Shown one piece after another: positions 1 to 5,609 of a DNA stretch of 8,954 nt (its first letter is position 1; each line of letters opens with the position of its first letter). Source of the DNA: Microcystis sp. T1-4. GTDB taxonomy: Bacteria; Cyanobacteriota; Cyanobacteriia; Cyanobacteriales; Microcystaceae. The notes below the pieces were generated by a model. That model saw only the letters and a list, made by a program, of their open reading frames with translations. It was not told where the DNA came from and searched no databases. The translations under genes and the position numbers were made by a program. The stretch is from contig NZ_CAIP01000130.1 of NCBI RefSeq assembly GCF_000297435.1, positions 1 through 8,954 on the forward strand. The letters are read 5' to 3'.

Positions 1-28
1 AAACAGTAATCAGTAATCAGTAAACAGT
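1..28. repeat. Heptanucleotide tandem repeat, unit AATCAGT/AAACAGT
   Basis: Four consecutive 7-bp units are visible: AAACAGT, AATCAGT, AATCAGT, AAACAGT. The array may extend beyond the left edge of the window. Its last part, ATCAGTAAACAGTGAA (16-31), recurs exactly at 143-158, giving a 16-bp direct repeat 127 bp apart. Read on the other strand, the unit is ACTGATT, one base different from the ACTGATA unit of the array at 271-305, so the two arrays are inverted relative to each other. Short tandemly repeated heptamers are a known feature of cyanobacterial genomes. No coding potential is seen here. Confidence 0.85.
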
Positions 29-85
29 GAAAAGAAAGTAGGAAACTGCCATTTAATACTGCTTGCTTAATACATAAGTACCTAA

Positions 86-240
<155 letters not shown>

Positions 241-270
241 ATGACTACTTACTGCTCACTTAATACTCAA

Positions 271-305
271 AACTGATAACTGATAACTGATAACTGATAA
301 CTGAT
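271..305. repeat. Heptanucleotide tandem repeat, unit AACTGAT, next to a start codon
   Basis: Five perfect AACTGAT copies fill 271-305. One extra T follows and then the ATG of the next gene at 307, so the whole ribosome-binding region of that gene is repeat sequence with no Shine-Dalgarno motif. The unit contains TAA and TGA stop triplets in the repeat, and an in-frame TAA at 298-300 closes the reading frame upstream of the ATG. Copy-number change would therefore alter the 5' untranslated region and not the protein. Confidence 0.92.
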
Positions 306-306
306 T

Positions 307-819
307 ATGTTTTGGCGCATTATACTACTTACTTTTCTGATTCCATCGGTCTATGGGGTGTTTGGCTGGTCGATCGCCCATGAGCGTTTATCATGGAGTG
401 ATTGGTTAGTTGTCCGCGGTGATGAAATGAATTGGACTCTCACTAGCGAATGGCTAGAAATCATCATCTATACCCTAGCGGTGGGGGTTATCCTCTCAAT
501 TGCCCTAGGATTAACTTTGTTTAGTCACTTAATGCCGCTATTTTTCCGCAGTTGGTTTAAAAACGATATTAGCGCTGTATTATCAATTCTCGGCTGGTCT
601 TTGGCGGTAGTCTTTATCTTCCACAAGTGGGCGGTATTTAGTCGAGTGTTAATCCTATTAGCTGCTACTATCCTCGGTCGTCTAGAACTTCAGGAAGCAG
701 GTTACAATAGGTGGCAAGTTTTCCTGATGATCACCATCCTCTGCTTAGGTAGTTTTGGCTTGGGCATTTGGGCTTATAATCTTTGGGGTCAAGAATTTCA
801 TCGAGTTACTACTGATTAA
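307..819 (+). CDS. Small multi-pass membrane protein, function unknown
   Basis: I do not recognise a characterised family. The 170-residue protein is strongly hydrophobic, with apparent membrane segments near residues 4-22, 50-72, 88-106, 108-124 and 136-160, so four or five spans are likely. The loop at about 23-48 is rich in Trp and charged residues, and a short charged loop (RLELQEAGYNR, 125-135) separates the last two helices. There is no cleavable signal peptide pattern, and no catalytic motif is visible. ATG at 307 is taken as the start because an in-frame TAA lies only 9 bp upstream; the only alternative in that interval is CTG at 301. The upstream region is a heptamer repeat without a ribosome site. 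It is followed in the same direction by the TPR gene 108 bp later, possibly co-transcribed. Coding status is convincing from composition and length; function is unknown. Confidence 0.75.
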   Translation: MFWRIILLTFLIPSVYGVFGWSIAHERLSWSDWLVVRGDEMNWTLTSEWLEIIIYTLAVGVILSIALGLTLFSHLMPLFFRSWFKNDISAVLSILGWSLAVVFIFHKWAVFSRVLILLAATILGRLELQEAGYNRWQVFLMITILCLGSFGLGIWAYNLWGQEFHRVTTD

Positions 820-827
820 TCTTATCT

Positions 828-893
828 GGTGCGTGGGGTGCGGATTACTAATTTTGGTTTTTCATGCCAAGGTTATCGCCGCCAACACGCACC
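828..893. repeat. Inverted repeat in the intergenic spacer
   Basis: GGTGCGTG (828-835) and CACGCACC (886-893) are perfect 8-bp inverted arms around a 50-bp middle. The right flank reads CACGCACCCTAC, and the left flank continues as GGGGTGCGGA. Sequences of the GTAGGGTGCGT type are common as dispersed short elements in cyanobacterial intergenic DNA, so this may be the remnant of such an element. It is not followed by a T-run, so it is not a convincing terminator. Confidence 0.5.
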
Positions 894-927
894 CTACAAA
901 ATTGCTTATCTCTAATTGTTAAAAAGT

Positions 928-1437
928 ATGCCAAAAAAAAATAACGATACGCTCAAACGAGTCTTAATTGTTTCCTCTGGTTTAGTATTTCTGGCTTTAA
1001 TGGTGGTGCCAACTTTAGGTTTACTGAAAAATAATAATTCTAATTCTACCCAAGGCAGTCAACCAGGGCAAGAGGCAACTATTCCTCCCGAAAAATTAGC
1101 AGCAATGGTCAAAGGTTACGAGAAAATTCTCGAACGTGAACCGGATAACCCCACTGCTTTGCAAGGACTGGCGGAAGCTCGCCTACAGTTAAAAGATTTT
1201 ATCGGAGCCAGAGAACCTTTAGAAAAGTTATATCAAAAATATCCCGACAATCTGGAAGTTATGCTGGTTCTTTATGGAACAAGATTACAAACTCAAGACG
1301 TTTCTGGGGCGAAAAGTCTCCTAGAAAAATTAGTCAAAGACTATCCCCAAGAACCAAAATTTAAAGAAGAATTAACTCGCTTAAATCAAGCGATTGCGGC
1401 AGCTTCCCAACAGCAAACCCCAGAACCTAAAAAGTAA
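928..1437 (+). CDS. Membrane-anchored tetratricopeptide repeat protein
   Basis: This 169-residue protein has a short basic N-terminus (KK, KR), one hydrophobic segment at about 11-32, a Ser/Asn/Gln-rich linker at 35-52 and then TPR-type helical repeats to about 150, ending in a Gln/Pro/Lys-rich tail. The repeats show the usual Ala/Gly/Leu spacing and the DNP/PDN turn (EREPDNPTALQGLAEARL, then YQKYPDNLEVMLVLYGTRL), giving two clear repeats and a partial first one. The layout suggests a protein held in the membrane by one helix with a soluble TPR scaffold for protein-protein contacts; the partner is unknown. ATG at 928 is preferred over an in-frame TTG at 916. The upstream AAAAAGT is a weak ribosome site. 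Its TAA stop overlaps the ATG of the next small frame (TAATG at 1435-1439), typical of translationally coupled genes. TPR assignment is firm; function is not. Confidence 0.85.
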   Translation: MPKKNNDTLKRVLIVSSGLVFLALMVVPTLGLLKNNNSNSTQGSQPGQEATIPPEKLAAMVKGYEKILEREPDNPTALQGLAEARLQLKDFIGAREPLEKLYQKYPDNLEVMLVLYGTRLQTQDVSGAKSLLEKLVKDYPQEPKFKEELTRLNQAIAAASQQQTPEPKK

Positions 1438-1601
1438 TGAAAAAAGAATTAATTATCGAAGCTGGGGGAACTAAAAGACAATATCGAGAATTTTTTATTT
1501 CTTGACTTGGCGCAATTATCGGCATTGCTTGGGCATTACTGCGGCGTTTCTTCGGTAAATTAGCCCGTTTGCCTAGGGATGGCGCTGCCCCAATAAGCTA
1601 G
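1437..1601 (+). pseudogene. Decayed small membrane-protein gene with in-frame TGA
   Basis: An ATG at 1437 overlaps the stop of the TPR gene and opens a frame of 22 codons (MKKELIIEAGGTKRQYREFF, then IS) that ends at TGA 1503-1505. The same frame stays open for a further 31 codons to TAG at 1599-1601 and encodes a convincing hydrophobic helix (LGAIIGIAWALLRRFFG) followed by basic residues. A TGG to TGA change at 1505 would explain the break. The last codons (from about 1575) already belong to the adjacent interspersed repeat, so the original 3' end may also be lost. I read it as a degraded downstream partner of the TPR gene. The alternatives are a genuine 22-residue peptide, or stop-codon readthrough. 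The family is unknown. Confidence 0.45.
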
Positions 1602-1838
1602 GACGCATTCTAAACGCCTATCCTTAGATTAGCTGAATCTCCCCCGCCCCCCCAACCCCCCCGACATCGGGGGGATTCTTGCCTCTTGCAAGAGTGCCTC
1701 ATCTCAACAAGCAATTTAAATTTGCGGGCAGCGGCTCTCCCAGCTTTGGTGGGTAAAATGTATTCTAAGATACATTTCTCAAGAGCGAGGGGGTGGAACG
1801 AACCACAAAGACACAAAGGACACAAAGATCGATCGATC
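1575..1838. repeat. Noncoding interspersed repeat / MITE-like mosaic
   Basis: This stretch holds no believable gene but is dense in short symmetrical sequence: a C-tract hairpin (CCCCCCG 1657-1663 with CGGGGGG 1668-1674, loop ACAT), a perfect 12-bp palindrome CTCTTGCAAGAG (1683-1694), an 8-bp stem AAATGTAT (1756-1763) with ATACATTT (1770-1777), three CACAAAG units (1804-1810, 1812-1818, 1821-1827) and a palindromic GATCGATCGATC (1827-1838). CGCTGCCC (1583-1590) pairs with GGGCAGCG (1726-1733). These resemble dispersed noncoding repeats I associate with Microcystis-type genomes. Boundaries are approximate and no target duplication was found. The rest of the gap, 1839-1950, shows nothing definite. 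Confidence 0.6.
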
Positions 1839-1952
1839 CTATGTCAATTAAACTTATCACACAGAACCTAGAAGAGCCGGGCAGCCTATCATCTAACCCT
1901 GACATTAGCTCACTTTGTTAGATAAGAACTTTTTTAAGAATTATGATCGGCC

Positions 1953-1958
1953 TATAAT
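1953..1958 (+). promoter_or_regulatory. Candidate -10 box for the 58-codon gene
   Basis: A perfect TATAAT lies 79 bp before the ATG at 2038. There is no good TTGACA at the expected distance; the -35 position falls in a T-run (1930-1935). A start of transcription near 1965 would give a leader of about 70 nt. The call rests on the perfect -10 hexamer and its position after the repeat and before a gene. Confidence 0.4.
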
Positions 1959-1973
1959 AGTAACTGTAGTCAC

Positions 1974-2006
1974 CCCTATCCTTTAGGGATAATTCTTGGT
2001 TTAGGG
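1974..2006 (+). promoter_or_regulatory. Leader with competing small hairpins
   Basis: Two mutually exclusive stems overlap here: CCCTA (1974-1978) with TAGGG (1984-1988), and TATCC (1977-1981) with GGATA (1987-1991). A second TTTAGGG (2000-2006) repeats TTTAGGG of 1982-1988 and could also pair with CCCTA. All stems are only 5 bp, so they may be chance. The position, between the TATAAT box and the small gene, is where an RNA control element would sit. It matches no riboswitch class I can name. Confidence 0.25.
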
Positions 2007-2037
2007 TTGATGTCCTTCAGCGCAAGCGAGATAGGTT

Positions 2038-2214
2038 ATGAAAATTAGCGAACTAGAAAACTACTTAGCTCAGGTTAAGTCAGAGATTGGTGACATCGAT
2101 ATCGTCTATCAATGTCGCAACCAGCACTATAGTTGGTTGGACAAAATTAGAAGCCATCAACTGAAAGTGTTAAAAAATACCGCCGACACTAAATTATTGA
2201 TTTCTCTGCAATAG
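2038..2214 (+). CDS. Small protein, 58 residues, function unknown
   Basis: ATG at 2038 opens a 58-codon frame ending with TAG at 2212-2214. The protein begins MKISELENYLAQVKSE and looks soluble and helical at its N-terminus, with a central YQCRNQHYSWLDKIRSHQLK stretch rich in aromatic and basic residues and an end ISLQ. There is no signal peptide, membrane span or recognised motif. Support for coding comes from an amphipathic composition with balanced charges, an AGATAGG purine-rich stretch just before the ATG, and an upstream TATAAT box and leader. It converges with corA, whose end is 59 bp away. It could be a chance frame, but the amino-acid make-up argues against that. No function is proposed. 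Confidence 0.6.
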   Translation: MKISELENYLAQVKSEIGDIDIVYQCRNQHYSWLDKIRSHQLKVLKNTADTKLLISLQ

Positions 2215-2228
2215 CCATTTTCTCTTGC

Positions 2229-2259
2229 TAGATGCCGGCCCTGCAATCCGGTTTATCTA
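2229..2259. terminator. Possible bidirectional terminator between convergent genes
   Basis: TAGAT (2229-2233) pairs with ATCTA (2255-2259), and CCGG (2235-2238) with CCGG (2248-2251), giving an interrupted 9-bp stem with a 9-nt loop between the stops of the 58-codon gene and corA. Neither side has a good T-run. The call rests mostly on position between two converging genes. Confidence 0.35.
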
Positions 2260-2273
2260 ATCTGCTTAACAGT

Positions 2274-3470
2274 TTATCTTTTCTTCACTGTCGATAGGTT
2301 CTTAAACCAGCCGCGTCGCCAAAAGAAAATGATTAAACTGAAAGCAACGGTTAGCATCAACACCCAGACGAATACATAGCCCCAATACCATTCTAATTCG
2401 GGCATATTATAGGGGGATTTATCAGTATTAAAGTTCATGCCGTAAATACCGACAATGAAGGTGAGAGGGATAAAAATCGTCGAGATTACCGTTAAAGTTT
2501 TCATAATCTCGTTCATTTTATTACTCACGGAAGACAAGTAAAAATCCATTAAACCATTGGCAAATTCCCGGTAATTTTCGATAACATCGAGGATTTGTAC
2601 CACATGGTCATAACAGTCCCTTAGATAGGGTTTAATCGTTGTATCGATGACAATGTACTCATCGCGTAAAAGGGCATTGAGGGTGTCTCTTTGCGGCCAA
2701 ATTGCCCGTCGCAGGGAGAGTAATTCCTGACGTAGTTGGTAAATTTTTGATAAAGTCTGTTCCGTGGGACTGGCTAAAATTTCGTTTTCTAGCTCCTCGA
2801 TTCTTTCTCCGTAGGACTCTAAAACGGGAAAATAACCGTCAATAATGGCATCCCAAATCGAGTAGGCTAAATAACCCGATTTTTGCTGCCGGATGGAACC
2901 TTTATTTAAACGGATTCTTTCCCTAACTCCCTCTAAAGAATCGTATTGTCCTTCTTCCTGCACGGTTAAAACATAATTCTTGCCGACGATTAAACTGATT
3001 TGTTCTAGCAAAAAACCCTGATGATCGATCAGGATGGCCATTGGCACTATAATTAAAATATAATTCTCGCATTCTTCTACTTTTGGTCTTTGGGGAATAC
3101 TGACTATATCCTCCAGGGTTAGGGGATGTAAATGAAAAATTTCTCCCAACTCTTGCAGTTTATCTTCATTACCCAAACCGACGATATCAACCCAAGAGAT
3201 GGAATCATTGGATAAATATTTAAGACAGTCTTGAGGTAAGAGATTATTAACTATAGTGGCTTGTTGAGAGTTATAATTAATTAAAGATATCTCGGTAGCA
3301 ACGGCATTTTCATCGATGGTGATTAACCCCGGCATCGTCCCGGGTTGGTTATAGTGATAATCATAAAGGTGGGGTTTTGTCTCGGAGGATTTTCGCCCTT
3401 TTTTATACCTAGTTAATCTTTTGTTATTGCTCATAGTCGAGATCGATCGCTGTTGGCCTTTTCTTAGCAT
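2274..3470 (-). CDS. corA: CorA-family magnesium/divalent-cation channel
   Basis: CorA proteins are homopentameric inner-membrane channels that take up Mg2+ (and Co2+/Ni2+). The 398-residue product has the family layout: a long soluble N-terminal domain (about 50-300), a long pore helix leading into TM1 at about 326-343, the signature YGMNF at 343-347 (selectivity loop), a short acidic loop (MPELEW), TM2 at about 365-386 and a basic cytoplasmic tail RRGWFKNLSTVKKR. It is longer than the roughly 316-residue enterobacterial CorA, the excess being an N-terminal extension rich in Lys, Arg and Ser. ATG at 3470 is used; Met13 (3434) is a plausible alternative because conserved-looking sequence begins well after it, and neither has a well-placed ribosome site. 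It lies 54 bp behind the recombinase-like gene on the same strand, so it may be read from the same transcript or from its own promoter. Mg2+ transport is known for the family; the exact metal here is inferred. Confidence 0.93.
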   Translation of the reverse strand: MLRKGQQRSISTMSNNKRLTRYKKGRKSSETKPHLYDYHYNQPGTMPGLITIDENAVATEISLINYNSQQATIVNNLLPQDCLKYLSNDSISWVDIVGLGNEDKLQELGEIFHLHPLTLEDIVSIPQRPKVEECENYILIIVPMAILIDHQGFLLEQISLIVGKNYVLTVQEEGQYDSLEGVRERIRLNKGSIRQQKSGYLAYSIWDAIIDGYFPVLESYGERIEELENEILASPTEQTLSKIYQLRQELLSLRRAIWPQRDTLNALLRDEYIVIDTTIKPYLRDCYDHVVQILDVIENYREFANGLMDFYLSSVSNKMNEIMKTLTVISTIFIPLTFIVGIYGMNFNTDKSPYNMPELEWYWGYVFVWVLMLTVAFSLIIFFWRRGWFKNLSTVKKR

Positions 3471-3524
3471 TGATCACTCAAAGATTCCTCAATTTTTAGC
3501 TAACTTTAAGATTGTCCAAGATTG

Positions 3525-4802
3525 TTAAAAAACGAAGATTAAACGTAAATGCCAATTATTAGCCGTTTCCCTCTCTATTTCGATGCGACGGATAAACTCG
3601 CGAAAATAAAAACGGCGCTCGATTTCCGATAAATCTCGCCAAAATTGCGGAAAAGCAACGGCACGAGCGATAATAGTCAGGTTATCGGGGGGTAATTGGT
3701 CTAAACGTCCTTGAATCTGCGCGATCTCGTTTTTCAGTTTATAGGCCCGTAGATTAGCCGTTTCTCGATCTAAAATTCCCGCCGCTTCTAGGGAGGACAA
3801 TTGCGACAAAATATCGTTTTTTTGCCCTATTTCCTCGCTCATTCCCCGTTTGATCGCCTCTAAATCCGGTAAAGCTATCTGAGCGATCGTCGGTGGTAGG
3901 TCTTGACAAATGCGCTCGATTGTGCTATCTAGAATTTTCTCATAAGCGATCGCTGAACATTTTTTCGTCCGGGGACATTGCAAAGGTCGCAAATAGAGGT
4001 ATTCTAGGCCCTTTCCTCGCGCCGTCACTTTGGTAATCGTCATCCCCGATTGACATTGACTACAGACGACTAAACCCGCTAAGGAACGCGGCGCGCTGGC
4101 ACTGCGGGGGGGTAATTTGCGATTATTTCTCAAGATGCGATCGATCTGGGCTGCTTCTTCCCGGGAGATAATCGGGGTGTGGGTATCGGGGATAATATCT
4201 TGACCGAGATAGCACAAATCACCGCGATAAACGGGATTAGTCAGCCATTTATGGGCAGTAGCTACCGATATCTTTTTACCGTAGCGTTTTTCTAGATAGC
4301 GCACCGTGGAACGCAGGGAAGCGGAAATCAAAAAGCGATCAAAAAAGTCTTTGACTACCGGCGCGGTACTGCGATCGAGTATATAACGCTCCTTGCCACG
4401 ACGATAACCGTAGGGAGCTTTTCCGGGGGGAGGCAAAGCTTGCAGACGATTGTGAGCGTGACCTGCTTTTAAACGATTACTTAGTTCGTTTTTTGATATT
4501 TCTTGCAGAATCTTGGCAAAATTCAGCTTATAATCTGGGTCTTCTAGGACAATTATATCTATGTCGAGGGCTTCTAAGGATTGTAAAATTTTGCTAACTT
4601 CCGTGCCATTGTCTCCCAATTCTGCTAGGCGACGCAGGATCAGCAGTCGGGGGGGAGTTCCTTGACAATCGCGCAGCAGTTGCTGCCGTTGTGATCGATC
4701 GCCAAAATCCTGATACACTTGTTCGGGAGAATAGGCCCAAATCGAGCTATCGGGGGGACTATCGAGGAGGGGATTGGTATAGGTGTAGGCGATAATTTTC
4801 AT
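3525..4802 (-). CDS. Serine-recombinase-like protein, catalytic domain degenerate
   Basis: The 425-residue protein has the domain order of large serine recombinases (the family that includes the heterocyst element enzyme XisF): a reduced resolvase-like domain (1-100), a Recombinase domain (about 125-200, GKAPYGYRRG ... WLTNPVYRGDL), a zinc ribbon (C247-x2-C250 and C276-x5-C282) and a C-terminal helical, coiled-coil-prone region (about 310-410). The active-site motif is not intact. Where active enzymes read Y-x-R-V-S, this one reads YTYTN (6-10), so the nucleophile serine and its arginine are lost. Where they read LDRLxR, it reads LRRLAEL (56-62), keeping one arginine. I infer a protein that binds DNA but probably cannot cut it. 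ATG at 4802 has no ribosome site of its own but overlaps the stop of a 41-codon ORF by ATGA. GATCG-type motifs and one HIP1 site within the gene suggest long residence in this genome. It could also be a decaying element gene, but the frame is intact. Confidence 0.85.
   Translation of the reverse strand: MKIIAYTYTNPLLDSPPDSSIWAYSPEQVYQDFGDRSQRQQLLRDCQGTPPRLLILRRLAELGDNGTEVSKILQSLEALDIDIIVLEDPDYKLNFAKILQEISKNELSNRLKAGHAHNRLQALPPPGKAPYGYRRGKERYILDRSTAPVVKDFFDRFLISASLRSTVRYLEKRYGKKISVATAHKWLTNPVYRGDLCYLGQDIIPDTHTPIISREEAAQIDRILRNNRKLPPRSASAPRSLAGLVVCSQCQSGMTITKVTARGKGLEYLYLRPLQCPRTKKCSAIAYEKILDSTIERICQDLPPTIAQIALPDLEAIKRGMSEEIGQKNDILSQLSSLEAAGILDRETANLRAYKLKNEIAQIQGRLDQLPPDNLTIIARAVAFPQFWRDLSEIERRFYFREFIRRIEIERETANNWHLRLIFVF
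3946..3953. other. HIP1 octamer GCGATCGC
   Basis: This is the only perfect copy of the highly iterated palindrome of cyanobacteria that I found in the window. It lies inside the recombinase-like gene. Near matches sharing CGATCG occur nearby (for example around 3874, 4138, 4372 and 4696). Its role is not settled; here it serves as a lineage marker. Confidence 0.9.
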
Positions 4803-4924
4803 GGGATTAAGGGTGGAAAATCACGATCAGCACTCCTGAAAAGGCCTTGATTTTTATCAATTAGCCTCTCCACTTCCAAGCGCTTATGAGCAGGAATCCC
4901 AGGATTGGAAGCTAAAATGATCAT
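4799..4924 (-). CDS. 41-codon ORF coupled to the recombinase-like gene
   Basis: ATG at 4924 opens a frame of 41 codons beginning MIILASNPGIPAHKRLEVER and ending DFPPLIP, with its TGA overlapping the ATG of the recombinase-like gene (ATGA at 4799-4802). A GGAG motif sits 8 nt before the ATG, the best ribosome site I saw on this strand, whereas the recombinase start has none. It starts 15 bp after the pyrR stop, in the same frame as pyrR. The product has a hydrophobic start, a charged middle (HKRLEVERLIDK) and a Pro-rich end; no family is recognised. It could be a small protein or a leader peptide whose translation delivers ribosomes to the recombinase gene. A chance frame is possible because of its short length. 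Confidence 0.45.
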   Translation of the reverse strand: MIILASNPGIPAHKRLEVERLIDKNQGLFRSADRDFPPLIP

Positions 4925-4932
4925 CGTCTTAA

Positions 4933-4936
4933 CTCC
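4933..4936 (-). promoter_or_regulatory. Ribosome binding site of the 41-codon ORF
   Basis: GGAG on the minus strand lies 8 nt before the ATG at 4924 and directly after the pyrR stop (TAA, ACC, then GGAG). It is the feature that supports translation of the small ORF, and through the ATGA overlap also of the recombinase-like gene. Confidence 0.5.
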
Positions 4937-4939
4937 GGT

Positions 4940-5473
4940 TTATTTGATTAATTCCACCCCATCTTTGCCGTCAATCTCCTGTAGATAAACTCTTACCTGT
5001 TCCTCGGCTGCGGTGGGGAGTTTTTTGCCGGTAAAATCCGGGTGAATTGGTAATTCCCGATGACCACGATCAACGAGGACTAATAAGCGGATTTTTTGCG
5101 GTCTGCCATACTCAATAATAGCATTAAAAGCGGCGCGGATCGTGCGGCCTTTATAGATAACATCATCAACTAAAATCACGGTTTTACCCGTGACATCTAG
5201 GGGCATTTTGGTTTTAGCAGGAGTGCGGGTTTTAATGCGATCAAGATCATCGCGATAGAAGGTAATATCGATCGCTCCCACGGGAACTTTTACCCCTTCT
5301 AGGCTCTCAATTTGACTAGCAATTAAATTAGCTAAAGGCACTCCTCGCGTGTAGATACCGATCAAAATCAAGTTATTTAAATCGCCACTTTTTTCGATAA
5401 CTTCGGAAGCTAAACGGGTAATGGTGCGACGAATTTCGTCAGCCGAGAGAATTTCAATTAACTGTGGGCGCAT
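4940..5473 (-). CDS. pyrR: PyrR: uracil phosphoribosyltransferase / pyrimidine regulator
   Basis: PyrR proteins transfer phosphoribose from PRPP to uracil to make UMP and, in some bacteria, bind pyr mRNA to control transcription attenuation. The 177-residue product has the PRPP-binding signature VILVDDVIYKGRTIRAA (about 97-113), the IYTRGVPLA loop near 40, the DITFYRDDL segment near 70 and a C-terminal VLVDRGHRELPI stretch. Length fits the family (about 180). ATG at 5473 (product starting MRPQLIEILSADEI) is chosen over an in-frame TTG at 5515 that would add 14 residues not typical of the family. No ribosome site is visible at either. It is the first gene of a minus-strand run with the 41-codon ORF, the recombinase-like gene and corA. 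The leader holds no pyr attenuator that I could recognise, so the regulatory activity is unproven here and the salvage-enzyme role is the safer reading. Confidence 0.93.
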   Translation of the reverse strand: MRPQLIEILSADEIRRTITRLASEVIEKSGDLNNLILIGIYTRGVPLANLIASQIESLEGVKVPVGAIDITFYRDDLDRIKTRTPAKTKMPLDVTGKTVILVDDVIYKGRTIRAAFNAIIEYGRPQKIRLLVLVDRGHRELPIHPDFTGKKLPTAAEEQVRVYLQEIDGKDGVELIK

Positions 5474-5519
5474 AATTTTCAAAGACAAGGGGGGATAGGG
5501 AAATTTTGACGGCAATGGA

Positions 5520-5547
5520 CTTTTTTTTTCTTTTTCTTTTTTCTTTT
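5520..5547 (-). promoter_or_regulatory. Uninterrupted purine tract in the pyrR leader
   Basis: All 28 bases are pyrimidines on the plus strand (mostly T with three C between T-runs and one at the start), so the pyrR transcript would carry an A-rich, G-punctuated purine tract 47 to 74 nt before its ATG. It has no hairpin. It could act as an A/U-rich upstream element, an unstructured ribosome standby site or a bendable DNA segment; none is shown. Confidence 0.4.
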
Positions 5548-5568
5548 AAAACCATCTTCCCACTAAGG

Positions 5569-5576
5569 AATATAAT
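5569..5576. promoter_or_regulatory. Shared A/T-rich promoter core for divergent genes
   Basis: TATAAT at 5571-5576 on the plus strand is placed to serve the amidase gene (ATG at 5610, leader of about 27 nt). The overlapping TATATT on the minus strand (5574-5569) could serve pyrR with a leader of about 90 nt. Neither has a good -35 hexamer. If both are used, they overlap and would compete. Confidence 0.35.
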
Positions 5577-5609
5577 TATTTTCACTTACCTATTTTAACT
5601 TGATCGCTC

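Noticed and set aside
1657..1674. Intrinsic terminator for the TPR gene
   Set aside because: The G/C stem is strong but is followed by ATTCTTGCC and not a T-run, and it lies 220 bp past the stop inside a dispersed repeat.
1610..1871. Open frames on both strands in the repeat region (minus 1610-1825, plus 1686-1871)
   Set aside because: Both lie wholly inside the palindrome-rich repeat, overlap each other antisense, have low-complexity Gly/Arg-rich or repeat-derived composition and lack ribosome sites.
3508..3525. Direct repeat AAGATTGT x2 at the recombinase gene's end as an attachment site
   Set aside because: Only two 8-bp copies at a 10-bp period, no matching copy at the other end of the gene; likely chance.
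5474..5515. Extended pyrR start at TTG 5515
   Set aside because: It would add 14 residues not expected for the family and relies on a TTG; the internal ATG at 5473 gives the usual length.
5474..5547. PyrR-binding attenuator in the pyrR leader
   Set aside because: An AGTCC follows the purine tract, but the GAGAGG part of the PyrR-binding loop and any terminator/antiterminator hairpins are missing.
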